64,000 bases of DNA, taken from Cylindrobasidium torrendii FP15055 ss-10. Taxonomy: Eukaryota; Basidiomycota; Agaricomycetes; Agaricales; Physalacriaceae. Positions 22,591-34,782 of this stretch are shown piece by piece (position 1 is the stretch's first letter; each line of letters begins with the position of its first letter). The stretch covers positions 1,365-65,364 of the forward strand of contig KN880443.1 in the NCBI GenBank assembly GCA_000934385.1, read 5' to 3'. The translations under genes were made by a program, and so were the position numbers. Below the pieces are notes generated by a model, which saw nothing but the letters and a program-made list of their open reading frames with translations, was not told the DNA's origin and ran no database searches.

Positions 22591-23929
22591 CTAAGCGCGC
22601 GCCAACATCGGCGCTGGGATAGTCTTCCGAGCAACATCGTCCCAGTCGATGTTGTCAAACCAGATGTGTGCCCGGACCGCATCACCTCCTCCTTTCTCCT
22701 TAGTCTTGAACCAAGTGTTGGGCGCGGAAGTTGTCACACGACAGTAAAAGTCATGAGCAAGGAGTGGCAAGCGATACGCGTCGGCGGGCCAGGCTGCATC
22801 TGGTGTACAGCCTACGAACATTGTGTAGACACACATCCCGAGAGCGAACCAATCTTCCTCGAACGAATGCGGTCGGCCATGGCGCTGATGGACTGACATG
22901 TACGGCGAAGCGAACGGTCTCCGGGGTGGGCTGGGAAAGAGGGAAATGAGCGGAATGGTGGCACGGTTGAGGCCCGCGAGTTTGATGTGACCAGCACTAT
23001 CGATGAGTACATTCTGTGGATTGAGGTTGCGGTGTACAATGTTCTCTGAGTGTAAATGGGAAATAGCGAGGGTGATTTCCGCGGCGTAAAGCTTCGCCGA
23101 GCTGTCTTCCAAACCCTAGCATAGCATCAATCACGGCGCGACTGTGTTACTGAAGGAGGGACATACCCGTATCTGTATGAGGTCTTCGAGCGTACCGCCG
23201 GAGATATACTCCATGATTGTCCTGAACTCCTTCATGTCGTCGTCTGTGCTCAGCATCTCGACGATAAAAGTCTTATCATGACACCTGTTCTGGTGAAGCC
23301 ATCGCGCATTTTCGAACTCCACTTTTCGAAAGTCTTCAAAGATTTGCTTCTTTTTGACTATCTTGAGGGCGAAAATCCCGGCCCCACGGCGACATTGAAC
23401 TAGAAAGCAGCGTCAGTGGAATGATTAATCGTAGAGTACGAGATGCACCTCTCAGGATATCACCATACTCCCCTCGAGCCAGAAGATCAGTGCTTTCCTC
23501 GAAACTCATGATAGCGGACCTAACATCCTCTGAGATAGTCGTGTCCATGGATTTGTCCGGGTCAAGCACAAAGACACTGTCCTCGATCGGACTAGGCATG
23601 TCGTGTGCCTCCGGGTTTTTCTGAACATCGACCTCGGGCGCTGACTGTAAGTCTTCGTCGCTCTCTGTCTCCTCAGTCGACATGAAGTCGCGCGCAGCGT
23701 TCGACGTCTCCGACATAGAACCCTCGGATATCGGTGAGAGCGGCTGATTCACTGGGAGCAGCCAATCGTGTCTTGCTGTTCGAGGGTTGCTGCTTTTCGG
23801 CGGCAGGGTCTCCTGCAGTACTGATGAGGTGACTGGACTGGACGTGCGCTGCTCAACGCGACGCAAGAGAAAGTCGACACAGATTCGTGGCTGAATGATT
23901 TCGACACGCGATGTGGGAGGAGATGCCAT
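22591..23929 (-). CDS. AGC-like pseudokinase
   Basis: Three exons (introns 23400-23448 and 23116-23166) give 412 residues. A Ser/Glu-rich N-terminal region precedes a kinase fold: a glycine-loop-like ARGEYGDI, a retained beta-3 lysine in FALKIVKKK, the hinge MEYISGGTLEDLI, and helix E SHLHSENIV. The catalytic loop reads H-R-N-L-N-P-Q-N instead of HRDLKPEN, and DFG is replaced by G-L-N (KLAGLNRA). The APE motif is also lost, while DWFALG is kept. An AGC-type tail (FDNIDWDDVARKTIPAP) ends the protein. It should fold but not catalyse; a scaffold or regulatory role is inference. The start is the ATG at 23929; the codon upstream is TTG. Confidence 0.82.
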
Positions 23930-24606
23930 TCGCAAGATTCAAGGGAGATATGAAAGGAGAAGCAAAGAGCGGAGACCTGAGAGTCAAGTGCAGTATCCAG
24001 TGGCACTGGCGGCTTTGATGAATTATGTTGTGCTCGTAGTGACAGACAGGCCTTGATTGTTTGTGTGGCACAGCGATATATGTGGGGCGCTTGCAGCCGG
24101 GTATATAGGGCTAGCTTGTGACAAGTTCAGGCGCAAAGGAGGTGACCAAATCACATGGTGCGCGTCAGTTTATTTGTACAGCTTGATGGACCATCCAGTC
24201 ACGTGGGCGTGCCGCAACGAACTGTGCAACGCGTCAGAGTTTTGCGTAGACCGCGGGGGCTGACCTGAATTGCACAAGTGGACCAAATATTCCCATACAA
24301 GTCGATAGAAAACCAAGGCAATTCGTGTCGACCGCCACGTTGTCATAGAATCCGGGTCTGCAGTCGTTCTCGTCTATGCGGCAATGCGTTATGGGAAATG
24401 CGCGTCTCAGGCGCGTCCAGTGAGATGATGGTAAGAGGCAAGCGGCCAGATCACTCGGCGCCGCTAAATCGGCAGATCGGGGTTGATGCGTCTCTATACG
24501 GACGCAGTAGTGATGCCATGAAACATCACCTACCTCTTACCACCATCTCATCCTGGTTAACGTGTACATCATCGCACTTTCCCAGCGCTCTGATTCCCAT
24601 TTTGAC
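23930..24606. promoter_or_regulatory. Divergent promoter region (pseudokinase / Zn2Cys6 factor 1)
   Basis: 677 bp between outward-facing start codons. A TATATA-like sequence near 24100-24108 could serve either gene. No operator-like repeats were recognised. Confidence 0.35.
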
Positions 24607-27600
24607 ATGAGCTCAACTTCGCGAGGGGAACTAGACACGGGGATACCAACGAAGAAACGTCGACTCCGGGGTAAGTGACTTTACAATATTAATCCTTTAC
24701 TCTATACCAATCGTCTGCAAGGGGCCTGCGACACATGCAAGTCCAGAAAGAGTGAGTTGCAGTGCAATCCTTGCCGGGCACCTCTCACAGACATTCCTCC
24801 CTACTAGCACGATGTGAGTTATTTGTCCTTCATGAACCGCACCATTCGTAATGAGGACACAGGCGACAGCGCAACTATGCCTAATAAGATATGCTCGAAC
24901 TGCATTGCCTACAAGGAACCGTGCACGCACAACAACACCTCTCAAAGAGTAGATCTATTTTACTCTCAGCCTGCGCGCGGCTTAATAAAACGATTATGCA
25001 GCCCGAACCGCAGCACAGAAGCTCATTCAAATGGGTGGCGAGCTCCTTAGAGCGCAACGGCCCAAGCACTTCCAGTTTCATAAACTACTCGGGCAATCCA
25101 GCAGCAACTTCACAGCCCTCGAAAACCAGTAGTCCACGAAAGGTGCCTCACCCAGAATGGTGCACATCGGCAACGCTGATGTTTTCTTCCTCAAGGAATA
25201 TGCTTCCGGTTTACCAGGACTCCAGGTTCATAACAACCTTGACCCTCAGATATCCGTCATTTTGTCTTCACCATCCACGATCCCCAACGATGTCGATGCC
25301 CTTCAGCGGCTAGTGTCTGAAATGGCACAAAAGATTCAAAGTCTCAGCGCGGAATTAGCGGCATGTAAACAGGTCCTTGCTCGCGAGGCAAGCAGTACTG
25401 CCTCACTCAGCGCAGGGGTAGCAGTCCAAAGCCCCAGGGAGGAATCCTCGAACCACCCTGAGAACATATCGTCTATTATAGAGGACAAGACGGACATTGC
25501 CCTCACCGATACTCTCAAGCGTCTCACTATTGGACAGTCGCGACATCGTCACTTCGGAAAGTCAAGTTCTCTCATGTTGATGAAGGCCGCTCTAGACATG
25601 AAGAAACAGCTCATGGGAAGCACCATGGGGCCGGTCCTCAGCGTCAAGCGGTCAGAGTTCTGGGCAGAGCAGCCCGTGAGTCCAGCTAGGAGGTTCACAG
25701 TGCACATACTGACCTTTTGTCACAGTGGCAAGTAGAGCAACCTAATGCGGGTGTGCCTGCGCCGTACTTCTTCCCCGAGCACGATCTACTTCGTCGCCTG
25801 ATAGACCTCTACTTCGCCGAGGATAACAACGTTGTACCGCTAATTTATCGTCGAACCTTCGAGGCCAGTCTCGCGCGAAACCTTCACGAGTACGACCGAA
25901 GTTTTGGGGCACTGGTGCTTGCGGTCTTGGCAATTGCTTCACGGTACTGCGACGACCCCCGGGTTCTTCTCGATCCCACAGCCAGACAAAGTGCGGGGTG
26001 GCAATGGTATAGGCAGATCAAGCCGATCCCGACTACATTTGTTGAGCCTCCAAATATTTACAACATACAAACCTACGTTGTACGTATCATTTGGCTTCCT
26101 TCCATGCACACCACAGTTTTGATGGTTCACTACAGCTGTGCGTGTTCTACTCGAATGCAACCAATGCGCCCGAGTTCAGTTGGGTTCTCCCCGCGGTCGG
26201 GCTTCGTATGGCGCAGTCTGTTGGCGCACACAGGGAGAAAATCGGCAGCGCGCCATCAGCAGCAAATGAGGAATGGAAAAGGGCATTTTGGGCGCTGTAC
26301 TGCTGCGACATCTATTCGTCCATTGCCACGGGGCGCCCGAGTGTCATGACCTTGGAAGAGTGCGTACGTCTCGGTGACTGCGCGACAGTGACTAGCTGAC
26401 TGGCCCAGCTTCGACGTGAATTATCCCTCACCCGTTGATGACGAATTCTGGGAGCCCGCTGATCCAAGCGGAGCGTTTGTACAACCGGAGGGTGTCTTGT
26501 CGCGCAACGTGTGTTGGTCGCATTATTGCAAGCTGCTCGAGATCATGACTTTCGCGCACCGCACGGTTGTGAGTACTTGTTACCCTGCATTGTTGACTTC
26601 ATCTCCAACATCTTAGTACGCTCCCCGCCGCTCGAAGCTTGCAAAAGAGTTATCCGTACCAGATTGGGACAAGCAAGCAATAGTCGTTATTGATGCTGCC
26701 TTGAACAAATGGGTAGACAATGTTCCTGACCATCGTACGTATGTTCGTATGGTCGTTAACGTCTATTAACGCTCTTCGAAATAGTGCGCTGGAATCCCCA
26801 CCATACCGACGACCAGCTATTCAGGCAGAGTATGGTCAGTTTACTGACATAAAATACGCGATATCCACTACTTATTCCTTTCAAGATAATGTACGCGACA
26901 TTCTACTACGTGAACATGCTTCTGCACCGTCCGTTCATTTCGGCGCGTGTTGGGTCCACCGATACACTGTCTCCCGTCTCCTGGCCCTCACTTGCTATTT
27001 GTGTGAACGCAGCGCGCGCATGTTGCCATGTTATCGATATTTACCACAGGCGAGGCTGCTCACCTGTGTTCTCCGTGCAGGTGTGGGATGCAGTCAGTAT
27101 AATATTGGTGCAGTGTTGACAACAACAAACCCCAGATCATGCTGTTCTACTCTGCCACCATCCTGTCAATAAACATCTGGCGCAACAGGGCGGCACACAA
27201 CGAGGAGCAGGTCAAGAAGGATATGGGAAATGTCAAGAAGTGTACCAACGTGCTTAGGATACACGAGAAAAGGTAGGCATTCATCTTCTGCCTTAAACGA
27301 CAATCTTCAACCGTATTGGGTGTAGATGGCAGAACGCTGGTCGACTTGTGTACGTTTTTGTGCTCCGATATCATAGCATGACTGACATTGTGGTAAAGTG
27401 ATATGATTGAAGCGCTGCTTGCCGACCTAGACAGTGTCCCAATCGCTGAACACACAGCTCCATCGACCAGATCTCAGAAGCGCGCCTTCGATTCGTCTTC
27501 AACGGAACCCATGATGGTAGATGCTACCAGCAAGTGGTCTCTGAACGCCTCCCTGCCTCTGGGTGCATCACCATCCACATCGGGATCCAACACTGGCACG

Positions 27601-27966
27601 GCGGACACGAACATGCCAGTGGACGACGCCGACATCTTCAACTTGCCCCTTCATACCGATGAGCTCGGCCGCCCGTCGCCTCCTGATGCGCCCGGAGAAT
27701 CGAACGGAGCGGAAATGGACTACGCGTCTTGGTTTGCGCAGCATTTCTCCTCTGACTTCAGCCACGCGGCCGAGTCAGAGAATTGGACTGGAAACGGATT
27801 TTTGGAGTCTTTCATGGGTTATTCGGGTAAATCTCTCCCTTGAACACTGCGGCGGGGTACTAATATACGATGTGCAGACGCGCGGTACGATATAGGGGAA
27901 TTGGATTTGAGCGGCGGTGGGCTAGATCAGGATATGGCTTCATGGTTCGGGACATTACCAACGTGA
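24607..27966 (+). CDS. Zn2Cys6 fungal transcription factor 1
   Basis: A 16-exon model. After MSSTSRGELDTG a basic KKRRLR precedes the binuclear cluster: C-D-T-C, six residues, C, nine residues, C-S-N-C, six residues, C. The cluster is spread over four exons, one only 6 nt long. A region with LQRLVSEMAQKIQSLSAEL may be a dimerising coiled coil. The fungal-specific middle homology domain follows (PEHDLLRRLIDLYFAEDNNVVPLIYRRTFE ... GLRMAQSVGAHR ... FWALYCCDIYSS), and the acidic tail ends WFGTLPT. The last exon is reached through an intron after GYSG; reading on would end earlier. By family it binds CGG-type sites in the nucleus; targets are unknown. It is paralogous to the gene at 42.5-45.3 kb. 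Confidence 0.88.
24808..24813 (+). other. 6-nt microexon in the Zn-cluster of Zn2Cys6 factor 1
   Basis: The bases CACGAT lie between CTACTAG and GTGAGT. Inclusion gives R-K-T-R-C-D, placing the third cluster cysteine correctly; skipping loses two residues and part of that cysteine codon. Confidence 0.82.
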
Positions 27967-29368
27967 GAACGCGTAAATTCTGCTACATACATATATTCTG
28001 TGAATTTCTACATGCGAACATAATTTTGGCCTGATTGACATTCCGAGAGCAGACAGTACCAAAGACAATGCGGGCCTCCTGCTTCATTGGGATAACTGAC
28101 AGTGCCACATCACGTGACCGTGGCTGGCTGTAGATCGACGATTCGATCATCAACGCGTCGCGCCTGGCGCCTCTGAGGCTTGAGATGGGGTCATCATTGT
28201 CTGAAATGCGGCCAGGCCTATAAACAGTGTTGTCATACACCATTCCTCTCTCCGCAAAGAACGTTGAATCACTTCAAGCCCAAGCACGAGGCGGACATGA
28301 GGCTGGGATGTTGCTGGGAGGTGTACTGTTTGGGGTGCTTTTGCAGTGCGATACGCACGCAGTTCGCACGCAAAGCTGGATATAGATGGTGGTGCGGGAG
28401 AATCTCACCTTGGATCCTTGCGGGGGCTATGTCAAAATCAAAATGGTCATCTAATTCTCTGCACACGGCCGTACACTTGCTACTCATGCTGAGGCAAATC
28501 TATGTTATCAGTTTTGTGTCCTCGGTAGTCGTTGATAAATGAGTTCAATGGTGCTACTGATCACAGTCTGTGAGAGGGCGGTATACAGACATTCCTACAA
28601 TCCAGTAACATGCCCCTCTTTGAATTAGGAAATGTACAGCCTAACGTCGACTTCTGGCCCTGCTTTGAGTAGCGTAAAATTGCAAGCCATTCAATCAATG
28701 GAAACGGTTGCGTTTGTTCACTCTTGAGTAGGCTTTCCCGAGTTCCTTTCAATACATTTCCGGATTTTTCTTGACTCTAACGCGACCGTGGTTATGCTCC
28801 GCCCGTGACTGTGATAGAAAAGGATAGGAAGCCTGGGCCAGGGATTCGGCATCCCACTCTACATGGGCGTACTGCGTTTCGACAGAAATTTGGTTTTTGA
28901 TACTTAAGCGCCGTGATTTTTCCCTATTTGGTACTGATGATTGGATTGCTGTATGAGGGGTGCGTTAATTTTTGACGAGAATACATACATAATATGGGAT
29001 GATCTTCTCCGGGTGTCTTTAAGTTTGCCAAATAGAATGAGCACACCACATACATACTACTAGTAGATTTCTGCGTCAATTCTGGTTATTCAGTGAGGCT
29101 CATGTGGCTTGTCAACCGCGGAGGCAAACCTCATTTACCTCCGTGGAACCAAACGAGGGAGCGCCTAGGAGAAAAACAAAAGCGGAATCGACGGCCAAAT
29201 GTGCGTTTGTTCTTGTGAGTTGACTTATGCCCAGCCAATACGAAGATGGCTTCACGTCTACACCTCGGTCCGCATCTCGATCGGCGTCCCCCGCACGGGA
29301 TATAAGGACGCGCTCATCATCTGCTTTTTGGCCGTCCATCACCTACCCCCAACTACGCGCTCGCGGCC
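27967..29368. other. Intergenic region, no gene supported
   Basis: 1.4 kb between Zn2Cys6 factor 1 and C2H2 factor C. A 120-codon plus-strand ORF at 28180 has a chance zinc-finger look but wrong spacing. The region from 28.7 to 29.1 kb is AT-rich. Confidence 0.45.
29301..29307 (+). promoter_or_regulatory. TATA box of C2H2 factor C
   Basis: TATAAGG 62-68 nt upstream of the ATG at 29369. Confidence 0.4.
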
Positions 29369-30937
29369 ATGGATTTCGACGCGTCTCAATGCGACGAAGC
29401 GATGAATTCCTTTATTGATTGGGACTTTATGTGCGTGTTCTCTCCCGAACCCAGCGTTTGCTCACCGTTGTACAACATAGATCTGGCGACAGCGCCAGCC
29501 AGGAGACCGTGTCCGACGACGATGTCCGTGATATGACCGCTGAGGAAGTCCCCGGCTTTCTCCTTTTCTCCGACGCCGGCGCAAACAGCGCGTCGAACGA
29601 GTATCCCTTACAACGCGAGTGGACACAAGCCCCGCCAGATCCTCACCCTCATTCACCAACGGACCACGGTGAATGCAATCGAAGCAAGCCACAGATGAGC
29701 TACGATAGTATCTTTGGTGCGTGACGGACCAATACCACCGAATGCACTCGTTAACTTTGACCATCAGTTGTCCAAGCGTCGCCTAACAGCCACCCACGCC
29801 AGCCACTCGATGGGTCCCAGTCATCGCTTGACTCGTCACCACTACCACCTACCCCCCTGGATTCATACCAGCAATTCTCATCGCCACACGTTTGGCAACC
29901 CAGAGAGCTCGAGGACGCTGGCCTTCCCCCGCTCCGAGGCTTTCCCGGTTTACACGACCCCCAGCCAGAGTTCTTGAGCCAAGGATGCGACAAAGACGCC
30001 TTCGCTCAATACAATGAGCATAGCTTGGGTCTACACGCATTCTACTCCCCCGCTAGTGGATATTCTTCGAGTCTTCACTCCAGCCCACAATCCTTCCAAG
30101 ACCAGCGATTGAGCACGAATACCCAGTCCTCCCCGGCATCTCTGTATGTGCCCCTCAGTACCTACGGAACTCCTGCCACTTGGCCAATTGGACAGCAGGA
30201 GGTCCCCCGCTCCCCTTCTGCATCCCCGGCGAATCTACTCTATCGCCAGTTGAAAGAGCTTACTTTGCGTTCGTCGCCTATCGGTGCGTCCCCGCAGTGC
30301 CTTCCGCCGTCGCTGCCGGCCGAGACCGTTGGCGCTCAGCGCACCGTCCCGCCGAAGAAGAAGGCATCCCGACAGCTCACCTCGGGGTCACCGTTGGCGC
30401 GCCCTCGCCGTCTGGAACCCTACCCAGGACACGCTGAGACTCCTCTTCGGCAGTCCATGCCCAGTTTGCGCCCGCCTCCTCATAATCTCACCCCAAGCCC
30501 AAGTCCGGATAGCCCTGTTCATCCAGCCAGAAATGCTTTGGCACCGGTGAGTTCATTTGTGCTCATGGACTCACCAATTGGATGTCGGGCATCCCGCTAT
30601 CAGAGGGAGGCCCCCAAGACGCGTCACAGAGATGCATTGCATTTCTGTGAGGTAGAGGGCTGCAATATTGACCGGAGCAAGGGCTTTACAACGCGCGGCT
30701 CCCTCCAGCGTAGGTTCACTTCCTACAGTTAGCATCATGGTAGATTGCTGACCACTGCTCATAGGCCATATGAAGGACAAACATAGTAACCGAGAGCCAG
30801 TCGTTTGCAACACATGTCAGAAGCGATTTGCTGACTCGACATCGCTCCCTCGACATATAGCAAAGCTGCACCCGGAAGTACCACTGCCTACCAAGCGTCT
30901 TAAGAGCAAGAAGGGGACCAAAGCCAGAGCGCGCTGA
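29369..30937 (+). CDS. C2H2 zinc-finger transcription factor C
   Basis: Four exons. The first encodes MDFDASQCDEAMNSFIDWDF, an acidic-aromatic start typical of activation regions. The middle is Ser/Pro/Gln-rich (SPPPP, SSPQSFQDQ runs) with a basic PPKKKASR. The C-terminus has two fingers: C-E-V-E-G-C ... T-T-R-G-S-L-Q-R|H-M-K-D-K-H, split by the last intron, and C-N-T-C-Q-K-R-F-A-D-S-T-S-L-P-R-H-I-A-K-L-H. A basic end (RLKSKKGTKARAR) follows. The intron inside finger 1 is at the same place, before the first histidine, as in C2H2 factors D and E, so the three share ancestry. Targets are unknown. Confidence 0.8.
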
Positions 30938-31290
30938 CATAACAAGCTATTTGCGCTGGCAACGTTGACTCTCTTTTTGCGTCTGCTTCATGACATTGTA
31001 TCTCTATTCCATTTGATTGTTTGATTGCTTCCCCTGTACCATATCTTTATGCACCTCAAATGCTTTGAATATCGCATTCTTGTTAACTCGTGTTGGACAT
31101 TTTATCAGGACACTCTACATCGATACCTTGACTCGTATCTCACTCACGTATGTATATCACTTATTTAAGCCAATTTCAATCCACGTAATTCTACAATTGT
31201 GTGTCTTGTAAAGGAGCAATGAAATGAGAGGGTTCGAAAGAAATGAGAGTGGAGGAACTTCGCCTCTATATAATGATGCGCTTTAAACAT
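30938..31290. other. Convergent intergenic region
   Basis: 353 bp, AT-rich, between the 3' ends of C2H2 factor C and the GH27 gene. No gene seen. Confidence 0.5.
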
Positions 31291-32882
31291 TCAGTCCACC
31301 GGAGTCAATTTCACCAACAAGGTTTGCCCTTCACTCAGCGTGGCATTCAAGACTCCGTCGACAGCTTCTCCGAGGGTAGTACCTGTCCACACGTTTTTCG
31401 CAGTGAACGAACCTGCGATGCCTAAGTCTGCCCAAGAGACGGAGACGTTTTGCAGGCCGGATAGTGAGGTATCGAATCCGCCTTGACCCTCGTCGGGCCC
31501 GTAGTTAGCGAGGAGCACAATGGCCTCGCCAGAAGGGGCCGGGCCAGCGATCCAAGCTTGCAGCTGTTGGGCATTACTCTCTCCCGTGCCAGGATTCCGT
31601 GGGCGCATGGGATATGTCGATGCAAAGTCGGCCACACTTGATGCGTCAGCGTTTGTTAAGATATTGCGCCCAGTATCTAGCCACGCGGAGCATCTTGAGC
31701 ATAAAATCAGAAGTCGAGGGCGAGTACGGACCGTCCAGCTTCGTCAGGTCATTGCCAATCATCAGGCTCGAACCAGACGCCATCCAGTGGCTCGCTATGG
31801 TATACCGTTCGTCCTCCGACACCCCGTCAATATCAGGTCCATTCCCAATATACATGTTGTCGAGGTCAGGATATATTGTGAGCACTTCATCCGCGCCTGT
31901 ATGTGCTGATATGTACTGTCGGTAGTTGTCGATAGCGCGCTGTACAGTCGACCATGCGACAAAAGTGTCCACGCCAGAGTTGTTAATGTCTTGATCAGTG
32001 CGGAACGCGTCTGCATTCGAAGCCCAGATTCCATAGTCTCTTTCGTCTCGCTCGAGCTTCCAGCTGATGGCAAGCCGTATTGCGCGTCCGGATTTGACTA
32101 TAGCACGGTGGTAGGCCATAACATCGTTCGTCTCATCTTCGGGCAGATTGGCTCCATTGTCGGGGGAGCCAGGAGTAACGTAGTCCATCTTGATGTAGTC
32201 CACTCCCCTGTGAATAACGCAATTTAGCTCTAGAGGCGTGCAGATAGTAGAGTGTGTCCTACCAATCGGCAAATTGCTGGACGACACTGTCGTGCCACTG
32301 CTGGGCACCGTCGACAGTGTAGTTCCAATTACACCGGCCAAGTCCATTATCTCCAGAACATGCATCGCCAATCTTGATGTCTGTTCCGACAATGATCTTG
32401 TTCACGTCTTCCAAGAACGCACCGGGAACAACGTATACACCGAGATTGAGGCCTAGTTCGAAATCTCAGTGCTCGCACTTGCTGTCCACGTACATTCGAG
32501 CACATACCTTGTCCGTGAAGGTGGTCTGCAAGCTCTGGGATATCAAAATTTGCGTCATCCCAAATGATACGCCCGTTGTCGTCGCCATGACCTCCGACCG
32601 ACCAGCCGGAGTCCAAGCTGCAATAGGTATACCCAAGTTGTGCCAAGGACCCTACCCTGACCCTACCAACTGGTCGCACTGCTCGATAACGTGGGTCTGG
32701 TCAAACGTCCACGAGCTAATGCTGGGATTGGCCTGCATGCCAAAAGAGTTCCATCCACGAGTAGTAGAGTTGAAGCCATTAGACGTTGTCGAAATTGATA
32801 AAGAATGTAATGGAGGAGAGATGTCGTCCGTAGTAGCTGTATAACGAAGGGCATTGACCGCTGTTGCGGTAGGAATGAACAT
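31291..32882 (-). pseudogene. GH27 alpha-galactosidase-like gene with an 11-bp duplication frameshift
   Basis: Clear fungal GH27: RGWNSFGMQANP, GYTYCSLDSGWSVGGHGDD, the nucleophile Asp in DYIKMDY, the acid/base Asp in RTDQDINNSG, then a C-terminal beta domain with QLQAWIAGP, VVLLANYGP and TLLVKLTPVD. It would release terminal alpha-galactose from galactomannan-type glycans outside the cell. Three introns splice cleanly, including one that turns the apparent end at 31.65 kb into TGRNILTNADASSVADF. The frame breaks after EQCDQLVGS: the 9-mer GACCCTACC (plus strand) occurs twice with an 11-bp period, giving an in-frame TAG. The start at 32882 lacks a strong signal peptide; a secretory-like ORF at 33066 might be a missed first exon. 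It could be a pseudogene or an assembly error. Confidence 0.75.
32648..32669. repeat. 11-bp imperfect tandem duplication inside the GH27 gene
   Basis: Two adjacent units of 11 bp share GACCCTACC and differ in the last two bases. Counting one unit out restores the GH27 reading frame. Confidence 0.75.
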
Positions 32883-34782
32883 GGCGAAAGAGAGGAAAGA
32901 ATGGCTCCGCCTGGCAACAGCGCGGGATATATGAGAACGCTGGGCTGCCTATACTTATACCCACACGGTTCTGGCAATATTGAGAAACTAGAGGCACGCA
33001 ACAACAGCCAAAGACTCGTATCGCAAGGGAGAAAGCAAGGAAGAAAACGGATTTAGGCAAGACCATAGTTTTCTAAGCCTCCAGGAGTTGGTTACTGATG
33101 GGACGCGAGTCAAAGAAGATAGAAGACGCATGTTGCCCAGTGCAAGGATGCGTCTCTTGGATGACTGGAAGAAGGTCGCTCAAGTAGCAACCACGTGGAA
33201 TGCGCAGTCGCAACCCCTTGCCAGGCGTTACCAAGACCCCAAGTACGACAGTGAGGAAGACAGAGTACACTATGCTGGAGACAATCTGGAAAGGTCGGTG
33301 AAATACTATACAAGCTTCTGGATTATCCAAGGGAGAAATCACGCACCTCAAACACATCGGAATCCAGTGTTTGATACGCTACCATGTTCCAACGAGAGGT
33401 CCAACAGTAAGTAAGATCATTGATCGTGAGAATGAGGGCTTTGAAAGCATACGTGACACGATTTTCTTTTCATTGTTGCCATCACGTCCGAGTCGTGCCA
33501 GCTGGCGCTTTGCCCATGCCAAGCCCGGCCACATCAAAGAGAATATTTTCCCCGATTCAGTGCCAACTCAATTCAAGCATATAAATCCTCTAGAAGTCGG
33601 CGGCGTCAAAGTCGGGCGCATGCGCAAGGTTCGCCGCCTGCCCTTCCTCATAGCTGACCGGACCCACAGCGCCTGGAGTCACATAGTGCCACTGGGCTGT
33701 GTATCCCTGATGGATGTACGGCGCGCATGCCAGGTTGCAGAAGAGCGCGTCTCCCATGCATGCGCCCCCTCTCCTAGGACCTCGGCGGACTTAAGTCATT
33801 TGTAATTGGGAGCCAAAACTCGCGGGTCTCCCGCTGGATCATCGTTGAATAGAGGCGCCGCTTCTTTGACGCTTCTCATTTAATCATTTGCTGCGGCATA
33901 CAAGTCGCCTGTTGTCCATAATACCTACGGCTACATGAATAACTTACTTTTTGAAATCGCTCTGCGTGTTTTATCTGGAACGCGGCGCTATGTCTCCATA
34001 GAAAATGGGCGATACCGGGGGCAAGCTGTGGGGTCGTTCATTCGAACAGTGGTTCGGGCTGTTTGCTGGGCTGTAGCTTACACCGTAAGAACGACGAAAT
34101 AATAGAACCTCTGTTACAAGGCCGTTTGTAAATGTGATAGAGTGGCAGTATACCCTGAGAGGTCGTTGAGCTTAGCACTGCCACTGACCAATTCCAAACC
34201 GCAATTGGACTTGATCATCAAGTATGCACGCCCGTATCTTGCGTCAGTGAAGTGTGTTGGAATTCCAAGCCAGTTTCGATCACGGATCGATTGGTCAGCA
34301 CAAAGGATCGAAGCGACTCGACAAGTCGTACTTCACCCTCCAAGTGAAATTGGGCTAAATTGGACAGGGTAACGCTCCATTTTGCACTCGAAAGTATGTG
34401 GACGAATTTCTGCGCCATTGCATCAGCACTGCAGAATTGCCGCCATTGGAGAAAGGATTTTCGTGTGCTCGACTCGGAGCGGCGGCAACACCCTTCATGA
34501 CAGAATGCAGTGTCCGAGTCGACGATCCACTGGTGAGAACTCTACGATCCTGTGGCATTGCCGCCGAGGCGATACATACATAGGACTCGATGATATCGGC
34601 TCTTTGAGCTCGGGTCGTGGTTTGGTCGTGGTTCGAAAGCTCCAGTCGGTCTCACGGTTGCTATTGTGTGACTGTCACGTCGTCATCTGCTTGAGCCTCT
34701 TTAGGTCTCTTTCCCATGCATAAGGCAATTAGCCAGGAGAGAAATACATAATCGATACCGTCTATCATATTTGAAAGGTCAT
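32883..34782. other. Intergenic region with short unexplained ORFs
   Basis: 1.9 kb. A minus-strand ORF starting at 33066 begins with a signal-peptide-like MVLPKSVFFLAFSLAIRVFG and might contribute an upstream exon to GH27. Other ORFs (33.4-33.8 kb plus, 34.2-34.4 kb minus) have no motif. A fragment with NLAQFHLEGEVRLVESLR looks F-box/LRR-like but is too short to call. Confidence 0.4.

Noticed and set aside
28180..28542. ORF with a zinc-finger-like HHCLKCGQAY ... HFKPKH
   Set aside because: The Cys-to-His distance is far too long for C2H2, and there is no second finger or exon support.
28748..28772. Sequence shared with about 59605-59640 (CAATACATT ... CCGGATTTTT)
   Set aside because: A short AT-rich match with an indel; not enough to call a dispersed repeat or transposon remnant.
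31640..31700. Second apparent frameshift in the GH27 gene near 31.66 kb
   Set aside because: A 55-nt intron with donor GTCCGT and acceptor GGCTAG restores LDTGRNILTNADASS, so no lesion is needed.
32648..32669. Telomere-like CCCTACCCTGACCCTACC
   Set aside because: Only two units, with an 11-bp period and inside a coding region; better explained as a tandem duplication.
33073..33805. Overlapping ORFs on both strands
   Set aside because: No motif or start context; the one signal-peptide-like start is mentioned only as a possible GH27 first exon.
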